This document shows positions 1 through 10,965 of a stretch of 64,000 bases of DNA, piece by piece. Source of the stretch: Cladochytrium replicatum (taxonomy: Eukaryota; Chytridiomycota; Chytridiomycetes; Cladochytriales; Cladochytriaceae); assembly GCA_025526935.1 (NCBI GenBank), contig JAHLKD010000145.1, positions 1 through 64,000 on the forward strand. The letters are read 5' to 3'. The first letter of the stretch is position 1. Each line of letters opens with the position of its first letter. A model generated the notes under the pieces. It was not told the origin of the DNA, made no database searches, and worked only from the letters and a program-made list of their open reading frames with translations. Both the position numbers and the translations under genes were made by a program.

Positions 1-1418
1 CGGTCGTCAAGAACGCTACTTTCCATTCAGCTGTGAATGCGATTCCGTACTGTGCTTACCTTGACAAGCGGATAGATTTGGCAACTATCCACGCCTTTGG
101 AACACTCGTTAGTTTGTGGATCTCACACGAACAAGGTTGGCGCGCAGAATCCGAGACAAGTCTGAACTAGGTCTGTTTCTCGGATACAAGGGTGAAGACC
201 TGAAGATCGTCATAGCACTCAATTTTCGGACAAAACACAATAGGCGAATACTTCCATGTTACGTTCCACGAGGGAGTTTTTGTTGGTTATAATCCTACCC
301 GACAGTTACTCGACGATCTTACGGTACATATCCACTGAAGGCCGGGACATATTTCGATGTTGATCAAATACCAACCGGGGATCAAGGGGGTGCAAGAGAC
401 GACTGTTGAGTTTGTCTCAGACAATTTCCCGATTTCTACCGTTGCAGACGAAGAAATCGATGAGGATATAAACGACGACCCCATATATTACCTGCTTAGA
501 AGAAGCCGGTGCCATGCATGTTGTTGAACATTTACATGGACTAGACAATGATGACCCAGACGATGCTGATTATGATTCCAAATGCTGATTTATCGACTCC
601 ACAATCCATTACTGAAGAATCTCCGAATTTGTCTTCCGTATCTCCTGTAGAGGAATATGATGCACAACTCGAAAGTGATCTTCAATTCATTGGAGAAGAT
701 GTCGACGAAGCATATGCAGCAAGAAAACGAAAACGTCAAGCAAGTGCAAATTTGTCGAACGCCAAAAGGAAACAAAATTCCTTGTTTACCCGGTCCGTTC
801 CTAATATCGATTGGACCCTGAAGGCCGATTCCTCATATCCAACACAACCAATTGCGAATGGAAATATACGGACTGCACCAAAGACTCTTCGTGAGGCTTT
901 ATCACGATCCGATGAGGCTCCATTCTGGTTAGCGGCGATGAAGGAGGAAGTTACACAACTAGTCGGCAACAATACTTGGGCCGAAACGTTTTTACCTGAT
1001 GGACGGAATTTATTATCGGGCAAATGGGTTTTCACATATAAGCTTGACGAACATGGCAATATTACTCGATTCAAAGCACGTTGGGTCGTACGAGGATTTT
1101 CACAGATTGAAGGATTGGATTTCGATGAAACCTATTCTCCAGTTACGAAAACGTCCACGATCCGTTTTCTGATTGCATTAGCAGCATTAGTCGGCATGAT
1201 CATATTCCAGTTTGATATCAAGGGTGCATATCTCAATGCGATACTGGAAGAAGAGAACTACGTCGAACTCCCTCATGGTTTCGGACGGGTAGATTTCCAG
1301 AATCGACCCATCGTCTGCAGACTTATCAAAAGTCTGTACGGTCTACAACAGGCAGCTCGAGAATGGTACAAAACTCTTTGGAAACAATATCTCAGTGTTG
1401 GTTTCGTGCGGAATATTG
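1..1418 (+). mobile_element. Copia family I internal fragment (integrase C-terminus to reverse transcriptase), truncated
   Basis: This piece is nearly identical to the integrase-to-reverse-transcriptase part of the two longer family I copies (compare 4741-6168 and 19130-20546). It is cut off on the left by the window edge and on the right by an LTR at 1419, exactly after the RT-region sequence gaatattg. Within the first 590 bases there are several single-base insertions and deletions relative to both other copies, so the reading frame is broken there. From about 590 to 1418 it is open and shows the RT motifs KARWVVRGFSQ and FDIKGAYLNA. It is a non-functional remnant. The indels could be sequence error near a contig edge. 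Confidence 0.9.
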
Positions 1419-2017
1419 TGTTAAGTATTTCGATTGATGGACTTGGCCAATCCAGTCATTGATAGTACAAAAACACAAACGCCCGATATACAGAAATGTC
1501 ACTCTTCACTGAGCAACATTTCTAACTATTGAACTAAAGCATATAGATGATGATCTATTACGAGTTTGGATACCTCCGGTTATTTCTTCATGGGTTATAT
1601 TTATTGCGGCCATAGGTATAGTAAACTGTCATTACTTTTCTATCATCCACTTGTAGAAGTGAAGCCCGGATCAGATCACAGCAAAGGTTTACATATGATT
1701 AACGCGTTCGTGGGAATCATGTGTGAGAACAATCCTGTTGAGGAGAGCTAGATCTCACGCACAGCTTAGCATGATTATGCTTCGCTACGCCTGTGAGAAG
1801 AAGAGTCAAACCTTATCGCTTCGATCCAGATCTTCCGGAAGGAAAAGCCAAAACGACAGTACACTTATTTAAGGAGCCTGTGGCGATACACACAAGGAGC
1901 ATTCTCTTGCGCTAGTACTTGTGACTCGCAATCTTCTTTATTCATCTCTTAGAAACATTAACCCGTGAATTAGCAACACACACAACCTGAGGATCCAGAC
2001 CACAGCTTTGTTCAACA
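1419..2017 (+). repeat. Copia family I LTR A (5' LTR of copy 1)
   Basis: 599-bp long terminal repeat starting TGTTAAG and ending TTCAACA, one of five in the window. It is inserted in the RT region of another family I element (5-bp left flank tattg). It differs from LTR B at only two positions noticed (ctccGgtt against ctccAgtt, gTagaag against gCagaag), which suggests a recent insertion. Confidence 0.93.
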
Positions 2018-2068
2018 CAATAGTTACGAATCGTTGCTTAACACATTTCTTTGGACAACAACGACAAG

Positions 2069-5000
2069 ATGGGTTCAGGATCGAATGACGCCACATCTTC
2101 GCGGCCGAAGCCATTCACCGGTAAAACGCTGCAGGATTTCGATCTGTACATGGAACAAGTGCAGACTTACGCAAACTTACGTGGCGGCGCTGGCACTATG
2201 CTTCTCCAAGAACCAATGGCTCTTCCTGATAGTCCGAATTACGAGGCGGAAGGAAATCGCCCACAGCGTCCGATAGTCATCGCCGGAGCTGCTGGCGGAG
2301 CTGCTAACGAAGCACGAGCACAATGGGAAGCAGAACTACGTGAACATTTGGCGATCGTCACACACAACAGTCACTTACGTACGCAATATCGTGCTGAGAT
2401 GCAAGATTACCGTGCACAACAAGCGGACAATAACGTCGCAGTTGGAATTCTATGCGAATGTTTCCCAAAACGCGACATGAATCGAGTCAGAGCTTATGCG
2501 TCAGCAAAAGACAAAGTCGATGGACTTCGCCGAATTTTCAGTGCTGGCGGACAAGCTCCGATCGAATCGTCTATGTGGAAGCAACGGCTGGTAGATCTGA
2601 AATGTACGAACGGTCAGTCGGCAGAAAGCGTTCAGCAGTTTGTGACCGACCTCACTGAGTTATTCGAACTCAAACTGAACTCTTTACCGGACGAACTCGT
2701 AATCAAGGATCTACTAAACCGGTTAGTCGCAAAAATCACGATGCAGACAATTGAACTACGGACCCTCGTACCTTTTCTCGGAAAAATGATCACTTCTGCG
2801 TATGCCGAATGGGAACCGGCGTTAATACAAGATCCAATTGATGCTGCAAATCCGAATGCTCCGCGACCATTCCACCAAAAGCCAACGCATTACTTCGAAA
2901 CAGTGTCAAATATCTTGACCGACCTCAACCAATTGGTCCAACTCAACGTCACCATGGATGCCGGTGGGCCGAATGGGACAAAGAAGGCCATGAAGGCAAA
3001 GGCAAAGAAAGCGAAGGCGAAAGCGAAAGCCAAGGTTGCGAAGTCGGAGGATATTTGTACCTTGCATCCGAACTCATCTCACACCAATGCTCAATGCCGT
3101 AAGCAGGGTGCCTCGGGTGGCTCAGGCAGTAGCGGTGGGAGTAGCAGTTCCACTCGGACCAGGCAGTCGCAGGACTCCAGGTCGTCCACATCTTCTTCTG
3201 CAAAGAAGACAGATCTCACATGCAATTTCTGTGGCAAACGAGGACACAAGCAGTCGGCGTGTAAACGCTATCTCACTGCAAAGAGTCTTTGTTTAGACAC
3301 GGATTTTCGTGCATTCATTGCCAGCCGTGGCGATGCAGGTGATGATTCGTCGGAGGACGAATCTACCGCCAAACCGGTGTTGACCAAGAAGGTAATCTTT
3401 GACCTTACCCAACCTACTTCTGTTGATAAAGATGCTGACACATACATCGGAAATATGTTTTCGATAGTGAACGCACACTCGGCACAGAAGGTTGTCCGTG
3501 TACATGTTCAAGCAAAGGATCGTGTGGTTTGCTTGATACAGGCGCAACTGTTTGGATGACACCTAATCGTCATGCCTTTAGTTCGCTGACGTATACGAAT
3601 GACGAGGACGTGGTGGAACTAGCGGATAGTCATACAATTCCAGTTTGTGGTTTTGGAGATGTATCTGTAGTTTTACCCAATGGGCGAATTAAGATAATAC
3701 ACAACGCACTTATGTTCCTGATCTCGAAGACACACTTGCATCAGTGTGTAGTATCATTGGAGACTCCGGGGACATTGTGAGTTTCACCAAAGACAAGGTT
3801 ATCCTCACGCATGGTGATACGGATGAACACGTTATTATTGGGCGACGGGAAAGAGATTTGTACTATCTCTATGCTGATGTTAGTACCGTCGGAACTCACC
3901 AACCGCGGCATGTGATTGCTCAACGAGCTAAAGCAGTAGCGGTATCCGCAGAAGGTCTCGATCAGTCGATGGACTTTACGTCCGGTGTACGATCTTCTCA
4001 CGCGATGGGTCTCGATGTAATGTCAGACAACAACATTCGTCAAACGAACGATGATGAATGTCAACGAGCATCTCAAGATACAGTTGGAGTGAGCACCAAC
4101 TTATCGCCAGTGACAGTACACGAACTTGCAAAGTTACACCAGCAGTTTGGTCACATCCACTTACGGACAATCTTTCGAACGGCAGAGAAGCTCAACATCA
4201 AAATGCCCAAGGTTGAACCGGATGCATTCAATCTTGTCAACAAATCAATTATGCAGAATTGTTTGGTCTGTAGTCGCACGAAGCTGAAGCAGAAGCCGAT
4301 TTATTCTACAATAAGTCGAGCTCCGAGGAAACTTTTCCGTCTGTTTTCCGATGTCGTACGTTTAATCTACGACGGACAGAAGAAGAGATATTGGCAGATC
4401 ATAGTCGACGAACAACCTCGTTTCATCACAATCTACTTCCTGAATCGAAAGAGTGATGCGGTGGATAGTATGATTCGACATATCGCTGATGTGGAAAATC
4501 GCAATCACCCATTACACGTTGCTGAACTACGTTCCGATTCAGGAGAATTGATTACTAAACGGTTGATCCAATGGTGCAATACCAAGATTCCTCGCATCCG
4601 CGTCCACCCAGCTCCTCCGTCAGTAAAGGAACTCGATGGTCTATCAGAGCGGAATATACAATCGATCAAGTATATGTCGGACGCGATGCTGCTACAAGCT
4701 GGACTACCACGAACACTTCAATTCGTGCAACTCTCCATCCTATACGCTGCGGTCGTCAAGAACGCTACTTTCCATTCAGCTGTGAATGCGATTCCGTACT
4801 GTGCTTACCTTGACAAGCGGATAGATTTGGCAACTATCCACGCCTTTGGAACACTCGTTAGTTTGTGGATCTCACACGAACAAAGGTTGGCGCGCAGAAT
4901 CCGAGACAAGTCTGAACTAGGTCTGTTTCTCGGATACAAGGGTGAAGACCTGAAGATCGTCATAGCACTCAATTTTCGGACAAACACAATAGGCGAATAC

Positions 5001-7250
5001 TTCCATGTTACGTTCCACGAGGGAGTTTTTGTTGGTTATAATCCTACCCGACAGTTACTCGACGATCTTACGGTACAATATCCACTGAAGGCCGGGACAT
5101 ATTTCGATGTTGATCAAATACCAACCGGGGATCAGGGGGTGCAAGAGACGACTGTTGAGTTTGTCTCAGACAATTTCCCGATTTCTACCGTTGCAGACGA
5201 AGAAATCGATGAGGATATAAACGACGACCCCATATATTACCGCTTAGAAGAAGCCGGTGACATGCATGTTGTTGAACATTTACATGGACTAGACGATGAT
5301 GACCCAGACGATGCTGATTATGATCCAAATGCTGATTTATCGACTCCACAATCCATTACTGAAGAATCTCCGAATTTGTCTTCCGTATCTCCTGTAGAGG
5401 AATATGATGCACAACTCGAAAGTGATCTTCAATTCATTGGAGAAGATGTCGACGAAGCATATGCAGCAAGAAAACGAAAACGTCAAGCAAGTGCAAATTT
5501 GTCGAACGCCAAAAGGAAACAAAATTCCTTGTTTACCCGGTCCGTTCCTAATATCGATTGGACCCTGAAGGCCGATTCCTCATATCCAACACAACCAATT
5601 GCGAATGGAAATATACGGACTGCACCAAAGACTCTTCGTGAGGCTTTATCACGATCCGATGAGGCTCCATTCTGGTTAGCGGCGATGAAGGAGGAAGTCA
5701 CACAACTAGTCGGCAACAATACTTGGGCCGAAACGTTTTTACCTGATGGACGGAATTTATTATCGGGCAAATGGGTTTTCACATATAAGCTTGACGAACA
5801 TGGCAATATTACTCGATTCAAAGCACGTTGGGTCGTACGAGGATTTTCACAGATTGAAGGATTGGATTTCGATGAAACCTATTCTCCAGTTACGAAAACG
5901 TCCACGATCCGTTTTCTGATTGCATTAGCAGCATTAGTCGGCATGATCATATTCCAGTTTGATATCAAGGGTGCATATCTCAATGCAATACTGGAAGAAG
6001 AGAACTACGTCGAACTCCCTCATGGTTTCGGACGAGTAGATTTCCGGAATCGACCCATCGTCTGCAGACTTATCAAAAGTCTGTACGGTCTACACCAGGC
6101 AGCTCGAGAATGGTACAAAACTCTTTGGAAACAATATCTCAGTGTTGGTTTCGTGCGGAATATTGCAGACATCTGTCATTTCTGGCGATACAATCCAACA
6201 AATAATACCCGCGAACACACTACCGTTCATGTCGATGATATACTACATTTTTCCACAGATCCAAACGCATATCATTGGTTTCAGACCGATTTGGAAACTT
6301 CGTTCACAGTAGGCAGTACTTCGAAGGCGAAATGGATTCTGAAAATGGAGTTATTGCAGACAACGGAAGGATATTTCCTTAGCAATGCATTGTACGTAAA
6401 GAAGATTCTCGAAGAAGCGAATTTATGGGGTACCAACATCAAACCGACCAAAACACCGATGTCAAAATCATATATGTTTGATGAGACCACACCAACACTG
6501 TCCGATGCCGAGGCAACACAATTTCGATCAATGTTAATGAAGATATCGTACGTGGCGACTAAGACACGACCGGATATTTCATACGCAGTCAATATTTTGG
6601 CACAACATCAGATTGATCCTCGACAGTCAGAATCAAAGGCTCTCTATCGATTACAACGATATTTACTCGGTACTTGGGATTACGGTTTACACTATACACG
6701 GACTGGTATCACGTCTCCGATGCTAAGACCCGACGGTCTCTACATGTTTGATTCGGCTAACAACCCACAAGGTTATGCCGATGCAGACTGGGCGGGCGAT
6801 GCAGATAGATACTCACGAACCGGTTACGTGGTAATGTTCGCTAATGCGGCAATCAGTTGGCAGTCGATTCGACAACAGACTATTGCAGCCTCGTCGTCGG
6901 AAGCCGAACTGTATGCGCTGAACGAACTATCGCGTGAGATGAAGTGGATGAAAAATCTTATGACGGGTATTGGAATTACGTCGTTCAATCCGCTCCGTTT
7001 ATGGCAAGACAATCAATCCACCGAGTCTATCGCAAACAATCTGTTCAACAACAAACGGACCAAACACATGGACGTTCGCGAGAGATTTGTGAATCTCCAA
7101 GTTGAACAGAAACATCAGGAGTTACACCATATGGATACTTCTGATATGATCGCGGACATCTTAACTAAACCTCTTGGAAGTAAATTATACCTTAAACACA
7201 GGGGCTCGTTGGGGCTAGTCAGTCAGTCTTCACTTAATATACTATCTTGA
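2069..7250 (+). pseudogene. Copia family I gag-pol polyprotein, two one-base deletions
   Basis: The coding region is collinear with the intact polyprotein at 16445-21628. It encodes Gag with a CCHC zinc knuckle (CNFCGKRGHKQSAC), protease, integrase, reverse transcriptase and RNase H. Two single-base deletions shift the frame across the protease: one near 3526 (a GGG run reduced to GG) and one near 3711 (TTT reduced to TT). The first removes the protease active site from the Gag frame and the second restores the frame for integrase onward. The first ATG is at 2069; the frame is open a few codons further upstream but without an ATG. Both losses are in homopolymers, so error in the assembly is a real alternative to true mutation. 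Confidence 0.88.
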
Positions 7251-7377
7251 ACGACCGGCTGGCGATGTCCATACAACTCACCTTTATTTCAATAGAATAT
7301 CAACTTCAGCATTTACAGAAAGTTATGATCGGTTGAGTGATACTCTCGGTTGTACCTATCTAATGACTGAGGGGGTG

Positions 7378-7976
7378 TGTTAAGTATTTCGATTGATGGA
7401 CTTGGCCAATCCAGTCATTGATAGTACAAAAACACAAACGCCCGATATACAGAAATGTCACTCTTCACTGAGCAACATTTCTAACTATTGAACTAAAGCA
7501 TATAGATGATGATCTATTACGAGTTTGGATACCTCCAGTTATTTCTTCATGGGTTATATTTATTGCGGCCATAGGTATAGTAAACTGTCATTACTTTTCT
7601 ATCATCCACTTGCAGAAGTGAAGCCCGGATCAGATCACAGCAAAGGTTTACATATGATTAACGCGTTCGTGGGAATCATGTGTGAGAACAATCCTGTTGA
7701 GGAGAGCTAGATCTCACGCACAGCTTAGCATGATTATGCTTCGCTACGCCTGTGAGAAGAAGAGTCAAACCTTATCGCTTCGATCCAGATCTTCCGGAAG
7801 GAAAAGCCAAAACGACAGTACACTTATTTAAGGAGCCTGTGGCGATACACACAAGGAGCATTCTCTTGCGCTAGTACTTGTGACTCGCAATCTTCTTTAT
7901 TCATCTCTTAGAAACATTAACCCGTGAATTAGCAACACACACAACCTGAGGATCCAGACCACAGCTTTGTTCAACA
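7378..7976 (+). repeat. Copia family I LTR B (3' LTR of copy 1)
   Basis: 599-bp LTR, TGTTAAG...TTCAACA, preceded by the polypurine tract. It is followed directly by family II pol sequence (ctcatggct), which shows that this end was inserted in a family II element. Confidence 0.93.
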
Positions 7977-8332
7977 CTCATGGCTATTTCATAACCAATG
8001 CTCAATATGCAAAGGAAATATTGCAGAGATTGAAATTATGGGAATCCAATCTTAAACCAGCCAAAACACCTATTTCTTCTCACTACAAACATGACACAAG
8101 CTTGCCTATTTTATCCAAAAATGATGCAACTATTTTTCGCTCGGAACTCATGAAAATCTCGTACCTAGCTACAAAGACCAGACCTGATTTATCTTATGCT
8201 GTCAATGTCTTGGCACAACATCAGGTTGAACCACGAGTTTGCGAACAAAAGGCACTAGCTCGCCTGCATTGTTACTTATTGGGAACATGGGACTATGGTT
8301 TGCATTACACATGCAATAACATACCTACTCCC
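7977..8332 (+). mobile_element. Copia family II reverse transcriptase fragment
   Basis: About 350 bp coding for the C-terminal part of family II reverse transcriptase (YFITNAQYAKEIL, KISYLATKTRPDLSYAVN). It is nearly identical to the reverse complement of 11630-11950. It begins at the end of LTR B and stops at a family II LTR, so it is a remnant cut on both sides. Confidence 0.85.
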
Positions 8333-8869
8333 TGTTGATGCATGCACATATACGGAACTAGCTACTCCAGTCTTCATCCACTACCGACACTGAGGGGAAA
8401 TAGCCTTACCAGGGACGTCTGGGACAAGTTCATGCGTAATCATACATTACATGAAAGAACTGGCATTTCTAACTATTGGTCATGAAGACATCCTCCTTTA
8501 CTCATTGGAATCTAGTAGAGTTCTGAGAGTGATCACGCTAATCTTCATGTTCTGCTCACAATGGTTATTGTGAACGATCACTGGGATCTATATCTCTCTA
8601 TTCGAGAGAATAATGTTTATATTATTCCCTATATCTATAGCCACAGGTTAATTATAAAGCCGAAACGACAGTATATTTGAATTGTTTGCACAATTCAAAG
8701 AGCCTGTGGCGATATGAGATTTCGGGTGCCTGTGGCGCAAGAGCGTGATTGGAGAAACACGAAACTCTGCACATACACAGATCAACCTGAGGACTATCTC
8801 TAGCGCAAGTCCCAGATCAGCAGCACTAAAACTGATCAAATCACATCGCCCTCAAACCAAACTTCGACA
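8333..8869 (+). repeat. Copia family II LTR, + orientation, internally deleted
   Basis: 537-bp LTR beginning TGTTGATGCATGC and ending CTTCGACA, followed by caatagtta, the same start of the internal region as in family I. Compared with the inverted copy at 10299-10965 (667 bp) it lacks about 130 bp at position 8537/8538, including a palindromic stretch. It acts as the 5' LTR of the gag half at 8943-10298. Confidence 0.85.
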
Positions 8870-8942
8870 CAATAGTTATTGCTACAAGGCGCTTCCCCCG
8901 ATCAACACACCCGATCAACACCAGATCTCCAACGCTTACAGT

Positions 8943-10298
8943 ATGCCTAAGAACGACGCCCGCGACGGAAAACCAAGGCCGTTCGCTGGGCAAACGCTTG
9001 GGGAGTTCGATAAATACATGAAGATCGTTCAGAATTATGCGAACTCGAAAGGAGAAGCTGGAACTTTGCTCACAAAGCCGCCCTACCCAAAGCCGGAAGA
9101 CTTTGTGAAAGAAGAGGAACCTGAACGGCCTGAACGACCATCTGCACTCGAAGAATACGACACAACAAATGACTTTGATTATGCCGTTAAAGAGTACGAC
9201 GTAGCGTTGAAAGAGTACAATGCAATTGTGAACGACAATCATCGACGATTGCAATCATATCGCGCTGAATTACAGATGTACGAACGATCTCAAGGACACA
9301 ACAACATTGCAAACAGTTGTCTTGCCGATTGTTTTCCGGAGGTCGACATCAATTTAGTGCAAAAACATCAGAATGCCGTTGATCGAGTTGCTGCTTTACG
9401 CGGAATTTACGCAGCTAAACAGCAGAAGACTTTTGAGAGCCGCCATTGGGAAGACCGTTTCAAAGCTCTAGCTTGCTCCAACGGTGAAGATGCACTTGAA
9501 GTCAAATCATTCATTGCTGAGCTGATTCAACTCACCGAGGAAAAGCTTTCAACCCAACCGGCTGAAGCTGTTATTCACAAACTTCTCACTCGAGTTTGCT
9601 CAAAGATCAGTGAACCTGATATCAATCTACAATCCTTTTCGATTTTACTCAGAGACATCTCAATGGACACTTTCACAAAGTATGAACCTGATCTACTTGA
9701 TGATGAGGATGATTCTGGTCAGAAGATACAATCAGAACACCATTACCTGAGAACAATGCAGAACTTACTTGCTGAGATGAGAGAAATCATTCAAATGGAT
9801 GTAACTCGCGATTACACTCCTTCAGATTCACCTCAAATCAAAGGCAAAGCCATGCGAGCAAAGACCAAAAGACTACCGAAAGCTCATGCTGCTCATGAGG
9901 TTTGTGTTTTACATCCCAACTCTTCTCATTCTACTGCACAGTGTAAACAACTCAAATATTTGACTGAGAAACATGCTTCCTCTCATAAAGGAAATGCCAA
10001 CAGTAAGACTGCAAACAATCGTGCCGCATCAAAATCTAAGGATGCGAAGAACAACAAATTCTCTTGCGATTTCTGTGGCGAATCTGGCCACACGCAGAAT
10101 TTCTGCAGGAAACGCAAACTAGCCAAAAGTTTGAATGATGAGGAATGGAAACAGATAAAAGCATCTCGTGCTTCCTCCTCAACATCCCAGAACATGGATA
10201 TCGATTCTCAGGAATCAGAACCTTCCAGCAAGCATTGAAGAGTACCAACTGCAATCTACACGTAAATGCCAAACCTCTCGGTTTGATTGACTCTGGTG
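8943..10298 (+). pseudogene. Copia family II Gag (with start of protease), truncated
   Basis: The ATG at 8943 opens a Gag of about 431 codons with a stop at 10236-10238. It resembles family I Gag in its opening (PRPFAGQTLGEFDKYM) and in its zinc knuckle (CDFCGESGHTQNFC). Beyond the stop, protease-like coding (GLIDSG, the active-site motif) continues in the -1 frame, which is also open across the last ~90 bases of Gag. It is then cut at 10298 by an inverted family II LTR. No complete pol follows on this strand, so the element is dead. The frame change between Gag and protease may be an expression device of the family or a mutation in this copy. Confidence 0.75.
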
Positions 10299-10965
10299 TG
10301 TCGAAGTTTGGTTTGAGGGCGATGTGATTTGATCAGTTTTAGTGCTGCTGATCTGGGACTTGCGCTAGAGATAGTCCTCAGGTTGATCTGTGTAGGTGCA
10401 GAGTTTCGTGTTTCTCCAATCACGCTCTTGCGCCACAGGCACCCGAAATCTCATATCGCCACAGGCTCTTTGAATTGTGCAAACAATTCAAATATACTGT
10501 CGTTTCGGCTTTTATAATTAACCTGTGGCTATAGATATATGGAAATATCTGATATAAACATTATTCTCTCGAATCCCAGTGATCGTTCACAATAACCATT
10601 GTGAGCAGAACATGAAGATTAGCTATAATCTTGTCTACAATGACATGTTCTCTATGAGAAATAAGTATGTAGTACCTTGCATTAATATCATACGAGATGT
10701 ACTCGAGTATGATATAACTGTCAGCAGCAAACTGATTAGCATCACATTCTTTCTCAAACGCGTGATCACTCGCAGAACTCTACTAGATTCCAATGAGTAA
10801 AGGAGGATGTCTTCATGACCAATAGTTAGAAATGCCAGTTCTTTCATGTAATGTATGATTACGCATGAACTTGTCCCAGACGTCTCTGGTAAGGCTATTT
10901 CCCCTCAGTGTCGGTAGTGGATGAAGACTGGAGTAGCTAGTTCCATATATGTGCATGCATCAACA
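10299..10965 (-). repeat. Copia family II LTR, inverted (3' LTR of the - strand copy)
   Basis: 667-bp LTR in reverse orientation: the + strand reads TGTCGAAG...CATCAACA. On its internal side (from 10966) the + strand reads cacccccgcagtc, the reverse complement of a polypurine tract, which fixes it as the 3' LTR of the - strand element. It contains a palindromic stretch around 10687-10718 (atatcatac...gtatgatat). Confidence 0.85.

Larger units (their letters stand above)
1419..7976 (+). mobile_element. Copia family I retrotransposon, copy 1 (two LTRs, damaged coding region)
   Basis: LTR A (1419-2017), internal region (2018-7377) and LTR B (7378-7976). The internal region begins caatagttac directly after the LTR, where a primer binding site is expected. 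It ends in a purine-rich tract (gactgaggggg) two bases before LTR B, as expected for plus-strand priming. Domain order Gag-PR-IN-RT-RNase H places it in Ty1/copia. The left flank (tattg) and right flank (ctcat) do not form a target-site duplication. Confidence 0.92.

Noticed and set aside
1566-1751. A 61-codon frame repeated in all five family I LTRs
   Set aside because: It starts without ATG, is not linked to any other coding part, and its conservation follows from LTR identity.
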